NCBI RefSeq assembly: GCF_009928425.1
Contig: NZ_JAABNS010000001.1
Span: forward strand, 3,534,001-3,598,000
Origin: Pseudarthrobacter sp. ATCC 49987
GTDB taxonomy: Bacteria; Actinomycetota; Actinomycetes; Actinomycetales; Micrococcaceae
Direction: 5' to 3'
Length of the DNA: 64,000 nucleotides
Part shown: in pieces, positions 30,514 to 39,710 of the stretch
Layout: every line of letters starts with the position of its first letter
Position numbering within the stretch: position 1 is the first letter of the stretch
Position numbers and translations under genes: made by a program
Notes under the pieces: model-generated
Databases searched by the model: none
Seen by the model: the letters and a program-made list of their open reading frames with translations, nothing else
Told to the model about the DNA's origin: nothing

Positions 30514-31587
30514 TCAGATCTCGAGGTTAACGGGTCCGGCGGCTGCCGAGACACACGTCTGGATTAGTTGGCCGGGCTCGCCATGGACTTCGTCCGTGCG
30601 CAGGTCACGGACCTGTCCGGCCCGGAGCGGGATGAGGCAGCTGTGGCAGATGCCCATCCGGCAACCGCTCGGCATCAGGACGCCGGCGTCCTCGCCGACG
30701 TCGAGCAGCGGGGTGTCGCCGTCGGCGTCGACTTCACGGTCCGAGGCCTCGAAGGTGACCAGGCCGCCGTCGTGCCCTTCCCCGCCGGCGAGCTTGGTGC
30801 TGAAGCGTTCGATGGTCAGGGTGGCTTCCGGAGGGGCTTCCGCGATTGCGGCCTCGGCTGCCCAGAGCGCCTCGGCGTCGTCCAGGAAGCTTTCGGGGCC
30901 GCAGGCGTAAGCGGCGCGCTCGCGCCAGTCCGGGCAAAGCTGTTCCAGACCGGCGGCGGAGCTGAAGTCCAGCCGTCCGCGTTCGCCCGTGAACCAGTGG
31001 ACGACGCGCAGGTTGGGGAACTGGTCCGCGAGTTCGGCCAGTTCCTCGCGGAAGATGGCGTCACCCGGGGTCCGGGCGGTGTGGATGAGGACGACGTCGG
31101 AGTCCGGACGGTGCGGGACGAGCGTGCGGATCATCGACATGACCGGGGTGATGCCGCTGCCGGCGGTGAGCATCAGCAGGGGGCGCGGGTGCTCCGGAAG
31201 GACGAAATCGCCCTGCGGGGGCGCCAGGAAGAGCACGTCGCCGGGTTTGGTGTTGCGCACGAGGGTCCCGGAGACGGCACCCATGTCACTGACGGTGATA
31301 GCCGGGTCCTTGCCGGCGGGGGCGCTGAGCGAGTATGACCGCCAGTGACGGACACCGTCAAGCTCGACGCCAATACGGGCCCACTGGCCGGCAAGGTGCG
31401 CTTGCCAGCCGCGGCCGGGACGGAAGAAAATGGTGGCGGAATCGGCCGTTTCTGGAACCACCCGAGTGACAACGCCGCGCAATTGGCGGGCGGAAAACAC
31501 GGGATTGAACAGCGACAGAATGTCTTCTGGAGCTAGGGGGGTGGTCAGTAGAGATGCGGCGCGCGCCAGCTTACGGAGCCGGATCAT
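30514..31587 (-). CDS. Ferredoxin reductase, desaturase electron donor
   Basis: A 357-residue flavoprotein oxidoreductase. An FAD-binding barrel has RSYSLS, and the NAD(P)H domain has LMLTAGSGITPVMSM and the late motif AYACGPESFLDDA. The C-terminal plant-type [2Fe-2S] ferredoxin domain has SGCRMGICHSCLIPL (Cys-x4-Cys-x2-Cys) with the fourth Cys in QTCVSAA. It thus carries electrons from NAD(P)H through FAD to the iron-sulfur cluster. It is the first gene of the desaturase operon, divergent from the PucR-like regulator across 100 bp. Confidence 0.93.
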   Translation of the reverse strand: MIRLRKLARAASLLTTPLAPEDILSLFNPVFSARQLRGVVTRVVPETADSATIFFRPGRGWQAHLAGQWARIGVELDGVRHWRSYSLSAPAGKDPAITVSDMGAVSGTLVRNTKPGDVLFLAPPQGDFVLPEHPRPLLMLTAGSGITPVMSMIRTLVPHRPDSDVVLIHTARTPGDAIFREELAELADQFPNLRVVHWFTGERGRLDFSSAAGLEQLCPDWRERAAYACGPESFLDDAEALWAAEAAIAEAPPEATLTIERFSTKLAGGEGHDGGLVTFEASDREVDADGDTPLLDVGEDAGVLMPSGCRMGICHSCLIPLRAGQVRDLRTDEVHGEPGQLIQTCVSAAAGPVNLEI

Positions 31588-31687
31588 CTTCCAATCTTAT
31601 GTCAGACCGGGTCATACTTCTTCACCCAAGGCATACGATCGACGTGGATAAACTATCTCCCCGCAACAACTAATTGGAACCAGCCTC

Positions 31688-32890
31688 ATGAACGCATCCC
31701 CGACGGGCACGCCCGCCCCCGCCTCCTACGACCCGCCGTGGCTTGCCCTGCCGCGCGAGGTCAGCGACGTCCTCCGGCCGATGATGCCGGGCATTGTCGA
31801 GGCCATCATCGACGCCGTGCCGCAACTCGTGCCGGCCTATGCCAGGCCGATCGAGGGACGCTTCGGGCGGGGGCTGCGGCGGGGCGTGGCTGCCGCACTG
31901 GACCGCTTCCTGCAGCTGCCTGGAACCCGGCTGCCCGCGCTTTCAGAGGAGAGCAGGCAACTCGTGGCAGGGCTGGGGAGGGGTGAATTCCGCCAGGGCC
32001 GGAGCATGGATGCGCTGCTGAGCGCCTACCGGATGGGTGCCCGCGTAACCTTCCGCGAGATGTCCAGGGTGTCGGTGGAGCACCACCTTGGCCAGAGTGT
32101 GGTGGTGGACCTGGGTGAATCGATCCTGGCCTACATCGACGAGCTGTCCGCGGTCAGCGCCGAGGCGTATGCCTTTGAACAGTCGGAACGGGCCGGCGCG
32201 GTGGACCGCCGTCGCACCGAACTGCTCGACCTGCTCCTGCTGGGGCAGGCGGATGAGGCGGCCCTGCGCCAGACGGCCGCGATGGCGGACTGGTCCCTGC
32301 CGCAGCGGATGGTGGTGGTGACCCTGCCGGTGGACCGGTCCGCGGGGCTGCGTCTCCGGCTGGGGGCGGGAACGCTGGTCATTGAACGCGAGACCGACGC
32401 CGTCGCCCTGGTTCCGGCGCGGCAGTCGAAGTCCGCACGGGCGGACCTGGACAAGGTACTGCGTGGCCGCGGGGCTGCCGTGGGGCCGGCCGGCGGCTGG
32501 GAGAAAGTCCCCGATTCGCTGCGCCTGGCAGTGCTCGCAGCCTCCGTGCTGCCGCCCCGGGACGGCCCGGAGGATCCGCCGATCTGGGCAGATGAGCATT
32601 TGGCCGAGGTGATTCTCGGCGCGGAGCCCTCCGCCATCGCGGAACTGGCGAACCGCCGGCTGGCGCCGCTGGAAGGGCTGCGCCCGGCGCAGCGCGAGCG
32701 GCTCGCGGAGACGCTGCTGTCCTGGCTGCGGCACTGGGGCCAGCGCGCCCCCGTCGCGGCAGAGCTCGGCATCCACCCGCAGACAGTGGGTTACCGGGCT
32801 GCACAGCTGCGCGAGCTGTTCGGCGACACGCTCGAGGACCCCAAGGCACGGTTCGAACTGGAACTGGCGCTCCACGCCGGCCGGCGTTAA
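31688..32890 (+). CDS. PucR/CdaR-type helix-turn-helix regulator
   Basis: A 400-residue regulator. An N-terminal helical sensor-like region (about 1-190) is followed by a GGDEF-related, non-catalytic middle part. The PucR C-terminal helix-turn-helix is in LAETLLSWLRHWGQRAPVAAELGIHPQTVGYRAAQLRELFG (about 338-380). It is divergent from the reductase/desaturase operon, which it probably controls in response to fatty acids or membrane state, an inference from this recurring arrangement. Its stop codon lies inside the first copy of a 32-bp tandem repeat, so repeat expansion would not change the protein. Confidence 0.85.
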   Translation: MNASPTGTPAPASYDPPWLALPREVSDVLRPMMPGIVEAIIDAVPQLVPAYARPIEGRFGRGLRRGVAAALDRFLQLPGTRLPALSEESRQLVAGLGRGEFRQGRSMDALLSAYRMGARVTFREMSRVSVEHHLGQSVVVDLGESILAYIDELSAVSAEAYAFEQSERAGAVDRRRTELLDLLLLGQADEAALRQTAAMADWSLPQRMVVVTLPVDRSAGLRLRLGAGTLVIERETDAVALVPARQSKSARADLDKVLRGRGAAVGPAGGWEKVPDSLRLAVLAASVLPPRDGPEDPPIWADEHLAEVILGAEPSAIAELANRRLAPLEGLRPAQRERLAETLLSWLRHWGQRAPVAAELGIHPQTVGYRAAQLRELFGDTLEDPKARFELELALHAGRR

Positions 32891-33034
32891 GCAGCGCCGG
32901 CGTTGAACAGAGCCGGCGTTAAGCAGCGCCGGCGTTGAACAGAGCCGGCGTTAAGCAGCGCCGGCGTTGAACAGAGCCGGCGTTAAGCAGCGCCGGCGTT
33001 GAACAGAGCAGGCGTTAAGCAGCGCCGGCGTTCA
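32881..33034. repeat. 32-bp tandem repeat (4 copies plus a partial)
   Basis: The unit begins CCGGCGTTAAGCAGCG and continues CCGGCGTTGAACAGAG. Exact starts are 32881, 32913, 32945 and 32977, with a diverged fifth start at 33009. It covers the 3' end of the PucR-like gene and the gap to the convergent kinase gene. Confidence 0.92.
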
Positions 33035-33041
33035 GCGGAAC

Positions 33042-34427
33042 CTAGCTGGCGATCGCTTCCCTGCTCTGCAGCCGCATCTCCAGGTCGTTCATCACGATCG
33101 CGGCGAGGTCTTCCAGCGTCGTGGTGTCGGCGGCGCTGAACTCCCGGGGTTCCCGGTCCAGGATGCAGAAGGTGCCCAGGTTGTAGCCGTCCGGAGTCCG
33201 CAGCGGGACGCCGGCGTAGAACTGCAGTCCGAACTCGCCAGCCACCAGCGGGTTGGCGAGGGTGCGGGGATCCCTGGTGGCGTCCTCCACGATCCAGGCG
33301 CCGTCCTGCAGGATCGCGGAGGCGCACAGCCCCGGGTCGCGGCCGATCTGTGTGACGTCGGTGCCGTGGTGGGCCTTGAACCAGATGCGGTCGTGGTCCA
33401 CCACGCTGACGATTGCCACGGGCACCGAGAACACCCGGGCCGCAAGCGCCGCGATCCGGTCGAAGGCGCCGTCTGCCGGGGTGTCGAGGATCCGGTAGCG
33501 TTCCACCGCGCGCATCCTGGCTTCCTCATCGGTCCCGCCCGGGTCTTTCTCCAGGCGGTGGCGTCCTGCGCCTTTAATGACTTCCTGGCGCAGGGCGAGG
33601 GAGACTTCCCGGGCCGGAGGCCGCTCCGCCGGGTCGCGGGCAAGCATGGAGGACAGCAGCGACGTCCAGATGGGGGCAAGCTCTTCGGGGATGTCGGGAT
33701 CGTGGAGCAGGCGCGCGACGGCGGACTGGATCGGTGCGCCCGGGTAGGCCATCTTTCCGGTCAGCCCTTCGAGCAGCACCAGGCCGAGGGAATAGACGTC
33801 GCTGAGCGGCCCGGCGGGTTCACCGGCGGCCTGCTCCGGGCTCAGGTAGGCGGGGGTGCCGGAGGTTCCGCCGTCGTCCGCCACCGGGCCGTTGCCCGCC
33901 ATGATGGCAACGCCGAAGTCGCTGAGCTTGGCCCGGGGGCGCCGGTCATCGTTGCTGTAGTCCACCAGCAGGATATTGGCCGGCTTCACGTCGCGGTGCA
34001 CGATGCCGTGATGGTGGATGTAGGAGAGTCCGTCCGCCAGGTCGTGGCCGATCAGGGCCATGTGCGCTGCCGACAGCGGCCCCTGGGCGGCGCGGTGGCG
34101 CAGGTCCGGACCGCGGACCAGTTCCATCACGAGGTAGGTGAGGCGGGCCTCCGGGTCGCTCAGGTCCGCGCCGGCATCGAACAGCGTCACGAGGGCGTGG
34201 TGGCTCAGCCCGGCGAGGATACGGATCTCCTGCCCCTGCCGGCGGGTGTGTTCGAGATCATCCGCGTTGTCCCGGAAGAGTTTGACGGCCACCTCGCGCT
34301 GCAGGAGTTCGTCATAGGCGCGGTACACGGTGGACTGGCTCCCCCTGCCGATGAGGGAGTGGATCCGGTAGCGGCCGCTCAGCAGGAATCCTGGTTCCAT
34401 GCCGAGTTTTCTGTTGTAGTCAGTCAA
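33042..34427 (-). CDS. Soluble Ser/Thr protein kinase fused to a GAF domain
   Basis: A 461-residue protein. The Hanks kinase spans about 15-275: LIGRGSQSTVYRAY, VAVKLF, HRDVKPANILL, SDFGVA, SGTPAYLSPEQAAG. A C-terminal GAF domain (about 300-455) has AVERYRILDTPADGAFDRI, VPVAIVSVVDHDRIWFKA, DPGLCASAIL and FYAGVPLRTPDGYNLGTFCI, the type seen in light- or redox-linked sensors. There is no membrane segment. The GAF part probably binds a small ligand and controls the kinase. The kinase half is clearly paralogous to the protein at 11249-12148. Confidence 0.88.
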   Translation of the reverse strand: MTDYNRKLGMEPGFLLSGRYRIHSLIGRGSQSTVYRAYDELLQREVAVKLFRDNADDLEHTRRQGQEIRILAGLSHHALVTLFDAGADLSDPEARLTYLVMELVRGPDLRHRAAQGPLSAAHMALIGHDLADGLSYIHHHGIVHRDVKPANILLVDYSNDDRRPRAKLSDFGVAIMAGNGPVADDGGTSGTPAYLSPEQAAGEPAGPLSDVYSLGLVLLEGLTGKMAYPGAPIQSAVARLLHDPDIPEELAPIWTSLLSSMLARDPAERPPAREVSLALRQEVIKGAGRHRLEKDPGGTDEEARMRAVERYRILDTPADGAFDRIAALAARVFSVPVAIVSVVDHDRIWFKAHHGTDVTQIGRDPGLCASAILQDGAWIVEDATRDPRTLANPLVAGEFGLQFYAGVPLRTPDGYNLGTFCILDREPREFSAADTTTLEDLAAIVMNDLEMRLQSREAIAS

Positions 34428-34606
34428 AGAGTGTTCGTTGTCCCTTAGGTGCGGGGCCCGCCGACGGAATCGCGCGGATCAGTCCAAAAAGCCGAAAATG
34501 TGGGGCGCCCGCGAAGTAGCAAGGTTACTTATGATACCGCGGAAATGGGATTCAGGAAGACCTGCGACGGACCAATATCCCCGCTCCGCAGACGGGGCAT
34601 CGGCCG

Positions 34607-36220
34607 CTACTTGGCGGGGTTGTGGGTGCCGATCGGCAGCAGGGTCAGGTCCGGGTGGTTCTTTTCGATCCGGCGCAGGGCCCAGACGTCGTTGAACAGG
34701 GCCAGGTATTCGCCGTCGGAGCGCAGCAGCACCTCGGCGCCGGGCACGTTGGCCAGCGCCGGCATGGCCTCCGCCGTCGAGATCCTGGCGATGGAATACG
34801 GCAGGCGCTCCAGCCGCATCGGGGCGCTGAAATCGTGCGCCATCCGGTCCTCCACGACTTCGAACTGCATGGGGCCGACGGCGGCCAGCACCGGGGCCTG
34901 GTCGCCGCGGACGTCCGAGCGGAGCACCTGGATGACGCCCTCGTGCTCGAGCTGCTCGATGCCGCGTCGGAACTGCTTGAAACGGCTGGGGTCCTTGGAG
35001 CGCGCCACCTGGAAGTGCTCCGGGGCGAACAGCGGGATGGCCGGGAACTCCACTGGCTGCTCGAGGAAGAGGCTGTCGCCCACCCGCAGCGAGGAGGCGT
35101 TGACGAGGCCGACGACGTCGCCGGGGAAGGCCTCGTCAATGACCTCGCGTTCCCGGCCGAAAACCTGCTGGGCGTACTTGGTGGCGAAGGACTTGCCGGT
35201 CCGGCCCTGCGTCACCACCATGCCGCGCTCGAAGATGCCGGAACAGACCCGGATGAAGGCGACGTGGTCCCGGTGCGCCTTGTTCATGCCGGCCTGGACC
35301 TTGAAGACGAACCCGGCGAAGGGTGCGTCGACGGGCCGTGCGGCGCCGTCGACGTCGGGCCGCGGGGCAGCGGGCGGGGCGAAGTCCACGAGGGCGTCGA
35401 GGATCTCCTTGACGCCGAAGTTCAGCGCGGCGGAGCTGAACAGGATCGGCGTCGCCTTTCCCGAATGGAAGGCATCCATGTCGAACTCAAGGTTGGATTC
35501 GATGACCAGCCCGGCCTCGTCGACGGCGTTGGACCAGTCGTCGCCCTGGCTGGCCGCGGCCTGCTCCGGCGTGAAGTACTCGGTGAGGGCGATGTTGGCG
35601 CCGGCGTTGTTGCGCTTGAACTGGGCGAAACGGTCGTTGCGCAGGTCCCAGACGCCGCGGAAGTCACCGGAGATGCCCACGGCCCAGGTCAGCGGCATCG
35701 GCTGGAGGCCGGTGCGCTCGGTGATCTCGTCCATGAGGGCCAGCGCGTCCAGGCCCGGCCGGTCCCACTTGTTGATCACGGTGATGATGGGCAGGTTCCG
35801 CTGCTTGCAGACCTCGAACAGCTTCATGGTCTGGGTTTCCAGGCCCTTGGCGGCGTCCACCAGCATCACGGCGCAGTCAACGGCGGCCAGCACACGGTAG
35901 GTGTCCTCGGAGAAGTCAGCGTGGCCGGGGGTGTCCAGCAGGTTGATGACGGTGTCACGGTAGGCGAACTGCAGCGCCGCGGAGCTGATCGAGATGCCGC
36001 GGTCCTTTTCCATCTGCATCCAGTCCGAGACGGTCTCCTTGCGGTTGGCCTTGCCGCTGGAGGCACCGGCGGTGCCGATAACCTTCGCATGCAGCGCCAG
36101 CGCCTCGGTCAGGGTGGACTTGCCGGCGTCGGGGTGTGAAATGACCGCGAAAGTCCGACGCCGGGCCGCCTGCTTGTGAATCTCCTGGACTCGGGCGGGG
36201 CTAAGGACTTCTTGGGACAC
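34607..36220 (-). CDS. prfC: Peptide chain release factor 3
   Basis: A 537-residue translational GTPase, the normal RF3 length. G1 is SHPDAGKSTL, the switch II motif DTPGHADFSED, and G4 NKWDRPG. The C-terminal RF3 domain contains GAEVLLRSDGEYLALFNDVWAL. RF3 releases RF1/RF2 from the ribosome after peptide release. It is monocistronic, with about 180 bp to the kinase gene on one side and a 463-bp gap before disA on the other. Confidence 0.96.
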   Translation of the reverse strand: MSQEVLSPARVQEIHKQAARRRTFAVISHPDAGKSTLTEALALHAKVIGTAGASSGKANRKETVSDWMQMEKDRGISISSAALQFAYRDTVINLLDTPGHADFSEDTYRVLAAVDCAVMLVDAAKGLETQTMKLFEVCKQRNLPIITVINKWDRPGLDALALMDEITERTGLQPMPLTWAVGISGDFRGVWDLRNDRFAQFKRNNAGANIALTEYFTPEQAAASQGDDWSNAVDEAGLVIESNLEFDMDAFHSGKATPILFSSAALNFGVKEILDALVDFAPPAAPRPDVDGAARPVDAPFAGFVFKVQAGMNKAHRDHVAFIRVCSGIFERGMVVTQGRTGKSFATKYAQQVFGREREVIDEAFPGDVVGLVNASSLRVGDSLFLEQPVEFPAIPLFAPEHFQVARSKDPSRFKQFRRGIEQLEHEGVIQVLRSDVRGDQAPVLAAVGPMQFEVVEDRMAHDFSAPMRLERLPYSIARISTAEAMPALANVPGAEVLLRSDGEYLALFNDVWALRRIEKNHPDLTLLPIGTHNPAK

Positions 36221-36683
36221 GGTGCTACTTTCGCTGCGGCGTTGAATGGTTGCGCTCCCGGGTTTGCGGGGGGATCCGGCTGGCCCGGTGGGAACGCGGG
36301 TTGTTCTGCCGGGGGTTCTGCGTGAGGCCTCTGTGGGATTGGCGGGGGGATTGGGCGGGCGCGGCGGCGGTCAGCCGACGGAACACCCAAGGGTCCAAGT
36401 TTATCGCAGCCTGGGCTGCCGCCGCGAAGTGGGCGGAACGCCGCATGAATGCAGGACAACTGCGGATCAGAAGTGCGTGGCTGGAACAGGGGCCCGGGAG
36501 GCGTTTCGGGGACGTTCCCGCGGGCGTCTCAATGGACCACTTTGGGGCTTGTCCGTGCGGAAGTTGGCCCGCTTTACCTCTACTATGGTGAGAACGGGGA
36601 ACCGAGTACTTTTGATCCTGCCGGCAAACACTGGATACCGGCGCACTTGCGGGCTGAGGCCTGCACCTTTGAAGGGAAGATCT
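36221..36683. other. Gene-free region between prfC and disA
   Basis: 463 bp holding the divergent promoters of prfC and disA. Open frames exist on both strands but have Arg/Trp/Gly-biased composition and no recognisable ribosome site or family. Extended in-frame readings into disA are possible but lack homology-like character. No strong hairpin or repeat was seen. Confidence 0.5.
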
Positions 36684-37760
36684 ATGGCTCGGAGCCCTGA
36701 AGATTCACTCAAGGCGACGCTGGGCCGAGTGGCACCGGGCACCGCCCTCCGCGACGGCCTGGAACGCATCCTCCGCGGCAGGACCGGCGCCCTGATCGTG
36801 CTGGGCATCGACCGGACCATCGAATCCATCTGCTCCGGCGGCTTCGACATCGGAATCGATTTCTCCCCCACCCGCTTGCGGGAACTGGCCAAAATGGACG
36901 GCGCCATCATCTGCGACAAGGACGCCAGCAACATCCTGCGCGCGGCCGTCCAGCTGGTCCCGGATTCCAGCATCGAGACCCAGGAGTCCGGCACCCGGCA
37001 CCGGACCGCTGAGCGTGTCGCCATCCAGACCGGCGTTCCGGTGATCTCGGTCAGCCAGTCCATGCAGATCATCGCGCTCTACGTGAACGGGCTGCGGCAC
37101 GTCCTGGAGGGATCGGAGAAGGTCCTGGCCCGCGCCAACCAGGCCCTGGCAACCCTGGAACGCTACCGCTCGCGCCTGGACCAGGTCACCAGCTCACTGT
37201 CCGCCCTGGAAATCGAGGCCATGGTGACGGTCCGCGACGTTGCCGTGACCCTGCAGCGCCAGGAGATGGTCCGCCGGATTTCCGAGGAGATTTCGCAGTA
37301 CGTCCTGGAGCTCGGCGAGGACGGGCGGCTCCTCTCGCTCCAGCTGGACGAACTGACCGTGGGCCGCGGCCCCGGCAGCGACGTGATCATCCGTGACTAC
37401 TCGGGCCCGGACACCTCGGCCGAGGACATCGACCAGGCCGTGAAGTCGCTCGTGAACCTGGGCCCCACCGAGCTGATCGACCTGGGCAAGATCGCCGGGC
37501 TTGTGGGCTTCGCCGGCGGCGAGGCCAACCTCGACGCCGTCGTCCAGCCGCGCGGGTACCGGCTGCTTTCCGGGCTCAAGGCCGTGCCGAAGGCCGTCGC
37601 CGACCGTCTGGTGGACCACTTCGGCGGCCTGCAGTTCCTGATGGCCGCCACAATCGATGACCTGATGACGGTGGACGGCATCGGCGACCAGCGCGCCCGG
37701 ACGGTCCGTGAGGGCCTGAGCCGGATGGCCGAGGCAAGCCTGCTGGACCGCTTCCTCTAA
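36684..37760 (+). CDS. disA: DNA integrity scanning diadenylate cyclase DisA
   Basis: A 358-residue DisA starting at the ATG at 36684, after GAAGGGAAG. The N-terminal DAC domain has MDGAIICD (DGA 72-74) and SGTRHRTAE (GTRHR 103-107), the residues that bind ATP and make cyclic di-AMP. A coiled-coil linker (about 130-220) leads to a C-terminal helix-hairpin-helix domain ending in MTVDGIGDQRARTVREGL that binds branched DNA. It makes c-di-AMP while scanning DNA and pauses at lesions. A palindromic repeat follows immediately. Confidence 0.97.
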   Translation: MARSPEDSLKATLGRVAPGTALRDGLERILRGRTGALIVLGIDRTIESICSGGFDIGIDFSPTRLRELAKMDGAIICDKDASNILRAAVQLVPDSSIETQESGTRHRTAERVAIQTGVPVISVSQSMQIIALYVNGLRHVLEGSEKVLARANQALATLERYRSRLDQVTSSLSALEIEAMVTVRDVAVTLQRQEMVRRISEEISQYVLELGEDGRLLSLQLDELTVGRGPGSDVIIRDYSGPDTSAEDIDQAVKSLVNLGPTELIDLGKIAGLVGFAGGEANLDAVVQPRGYRLLSGLKAVPKAVADRLVDHFGGLQFLMAATIDDLMTVDGIGDQRARTVREGLSRMAEASLLDRFL

Positions 37761-37765
37761 TCCCC

Positions 37766-37827
37766 ATCGGTTGCTCCACAGGTGCCCTTCTGAGCCCTCA
37801 AAACGGCACCTGTGGAGCAATCGATGG
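37766..37827. repeat. 62-bp palindromic repeat, copy 2 (bidirectional terminator)
   Basis: Same architecture and length as 17404-17465, between convergent genes (disA and a membrane protein). The stem reads CTCCACAGGTGCC...GGCACCTGTGGAG, where copy 1 has CTCCGCAGGTGCC...GGCACCTGCGGAG, so one base pair differs on both arms together. Confidence 0.85.
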
Positions 37828-37829
37828 GA

Positions 37830-38561
37830 CTAGTTGAGCTGGAACACGGCTTTGGGGCTGGTCTTGGTCGCCAGCCGTGCGGTGAAGACGTAATACGCGC
37901 CGCCGGCTCCCGGTTTGGCCTCGATGAGCTTGCAGCCTTCGACCGAGCGGTTGCGCTCCCACAGGAAGTTGGCCGTCTCACTTTGCCCCGGTGCGATGGT
38001 CTTCACGAGCTCGGTGGCGTCCTTCTGGCAGTCAGTGGACGAGAAGATCCGGTCCGAGCCGCTGGTGACCAGGAATTCCATTTGTGAGGTGCCGATATTG
38101 ACCTCGCACGGCACCTTGTTGCCGTTCGTCACTTTGAGCGAGAGCAGCGGGTTCTCCCCGGCCGCGTAGGCAGGTTTGTCCGTGGAGGCCGTGACCGTTA
38201 CCAGGTTCTGCTCGCAGCCGTTGCCCGTCGGAGATGCTGACGGGGAAGCCGTGGTTTCCGGGGCGCCCGCCGGGCCCGTTTCCTGGCCGGACGGAGCCGA
38301 TCCCCCGCCGGACGGGGACTGCCCGGCGTTGAGGACACTTGCGACGGCGGCGAACCCCCCAAGGGCGATCGCGATCACGAGCAGGAGGGCGGCGCCCACG
38401 AACAGCCGGCGGCGGCGGTAGACGGGGCTGACCGGTTTCCGGGCAGGCTTGCCTACGGGTTTGCGCGCGGGTTTACGTACGGCGGGCCGGCCCGGGCGTG
38501 CTCCGTTGCCGGATGCGCCCGGGCGGGAACCGTGAGTTCCTGGATTGTCTTGCCTGCCCAT
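37830..38561 (-). CDS. Single-pass membrane protein with extracytoplasmic domain, unknown function
   Basis: A 243-residue protein. The N-terminal cytoplasmic part (about 1-55) is basic and built from KPxRKP-like repeats (VRKPARKPVGKPARKPV). A membrane segment follows (LFVGAALLLVIAIALGGFAAV), then a Ser/Gly/Pro-rich linker. The extracytoplasmic beta-rich domain has two pairs of cysteines (CEQN and PCEVN, DCQ and GCK), which may form disulfides. The DUF4232-like or immunoglobulin-like appearance (LSLKVTNGNKVPCEVNIG) suggests a cell-envelope protein. It is divergent from mutY. No function can be given. Confidence 0.75.
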   Translation of the reverse strand: MGRQDNPGTHGSRPGASGNGARPGRPAVRKPARKPVGKPARKPVSPVYRRRRLFVGAALLLVIAIALGGFAAVASVLNAGQSPSGGGSAPSGQETGPAGAPETTASPSASPTGNGCEQNLVTVTASTDKPAYAAGENPLLSLKVTNGNKVPCEVNIGTSQMEFLVTSGSDRIFSSTDCQKDATELVKTIAPGQSETANFLWERNRSVEGCKLIEAKPGAGGAYYVFTARLATKTSPKAVFQLN

Positions 38562-38618
38562 CCTTCTAGGCTAGAGAACCGCACCGGGTATCGGGCCCTC
38601 CCACGCCGCGGGCGGAGT

Positions 38619-39644
38619 GTGGCCCTCATCTATTACGCTGAATCCATCAAAGCTCTAGCCGATTCCCCCGCCGTCCCCGTCTCAGCGCGCCCGCAGGACA
38701 TCCCCGCCGACGTTCCGCTGTCCGTCCTGCACAAGGCCCTGGACACCTGGTTCGGGGCGAACGCCCGGGACCTGCCATGGCGGGCGGCTGAATGCACGCC
38801 ATGGGGTGTCCTGGTCAGCGAGATCATGCTGCAGCAGACGCCGGTGGTGCGCGTGCTGCCCGTCTGGGAGGAATGGCTGCGGCGCTGGCCGGAGCCCGCC
38901 GATCTGGCCAGGGAGCCTGCCGGCGAAGCGGTCCGGGCCTGGGGGCGGCTGGGCTATCCGCGGCGGGCCCTGCGGCTGCACGCGGCCGCCGGCGCCATCG
39001 GCGCCAACCACGGCGGAAAGGTGCCCGGAACGTACCCGGACCTGCTGGAGCTGCCCGGGGTGGGCAGCTACACGGCGGCGGCCGTCGCCGCGTTCGCCTT
39101 CGGCCGCCGCGAAACCGTGGTGGACACCAACATCCGCCGCGTGCACGCCCGCCTGTTTTCCGGCGCGGCCCTGCCATCGCAGTCGCTGAACGCCGCGGAG
39201 ATGCGGCTTGCCGCGCAGGCGCTTCCGGACGACGCCGTCTCTTCCGTGCGATGGAATGCCTCCGTCATGGAGCTGGGCGCATTGGTATGCACTGCCCGGT
39301 CGCCGAAATGCGGGGATTGTCCGGTCAGTAGCTCCTGCGCCTGGCTTGCAGCCGGTGAGCCGCCGCCGACGTACACCCCGAAAGGGCCGTCGTGGCACGG
39401 AACGGACCGCCAGGTTCGCGGAGCCGTGATGGCGGTGCTCCGCATGGCCGAGTCCCCGGTCGCCCCCGCGCTGTTCCAGCAGGCCGCCGCGGACCTTGGC
39501 TTCGAACCGGCGGGGATCGGCATCCCGCTGGCCGCCCTGCACCGGCTCAACTCCGCTCCGGAGCAGCTGGAGCGCGCGCTGTCCGGGCTGCTGAGCGATG
39601 GACTCGCCGAGCTGCATCCGGCGGGTTTCCGGCTGCCCGCCTGA
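38619..39644 (+). CDS. mutY: A/G-specific adenine glycosylase MutY
   Basis: A 341-residue glycosylase that removes A opposite 8-oxoguanine. The helix-hairpin-helix LPGVGSYTAAAVAAFAFG is followed by the catalytic Asp in VVDTNIRRV. MSE-type motif SEIMLQQTPVVRV lies near residue 65. The [4Fe-4S] cluster cysteines are present (CTARSPKCGDCPVSSSC, spacing 6-2-5). GTG at 38619 is preferred as start, since an earlier GTG at 38532 would overlap the divergent gene. The C-terminal NUDIX-like domain that MutY uses to recognise 8-oxoG is short and degenerate, as in other actinobacterial MutY. Confidence 0.92.
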   Translation: MALIYYAESIKALADSPAVPVSARPQDIPADVPLSVLHKALDTWFGANARDLPWRAAECTPWGVLVSEIMLQQTPVVRVLPVWEEWLRRWPEPADLAREPAGEAVRAWGRLGYPRRALRLHAAAGAIGANHGGKVPGTYPDLLELPGVGSYTAAAVAAFAFGRRETVVDTNIRRVHARLFSGAALPSQSLNAAEMRLAAQALPDDAVSSVRWNASVMELGALVCTARSPKCGDCPVSSSCAWLAAGEPPPTYTPKGPSWHGTDRQVRGAVMAVLRMAESPVAPALFQQAAADLGFEPAGIGIPLAALHRLNSAPEQLERALSGLLSDGLAELHPAGFRLPA

Positions 39645-39710
39645 CCCCCCTCCCGCCCCGCCGATGGCCGGCCCCCTAGCTGGACTGCGCTCCGGGAACT
39701 ACGCTGAAGG

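Noticed and set aside
32881..33034. Possible CRISPR array
   Set aside because: The 32-bp units abut each other without spacers and no cas genes are near; it is a tandem repeat.
36246..36683. N-terminal extension of disA
   Set aside because: The frame is open but Trp/Arg/Gly-biased; DisA proteins start at MARSPEDSL-like sequence and a ribosome site precedes 36684.
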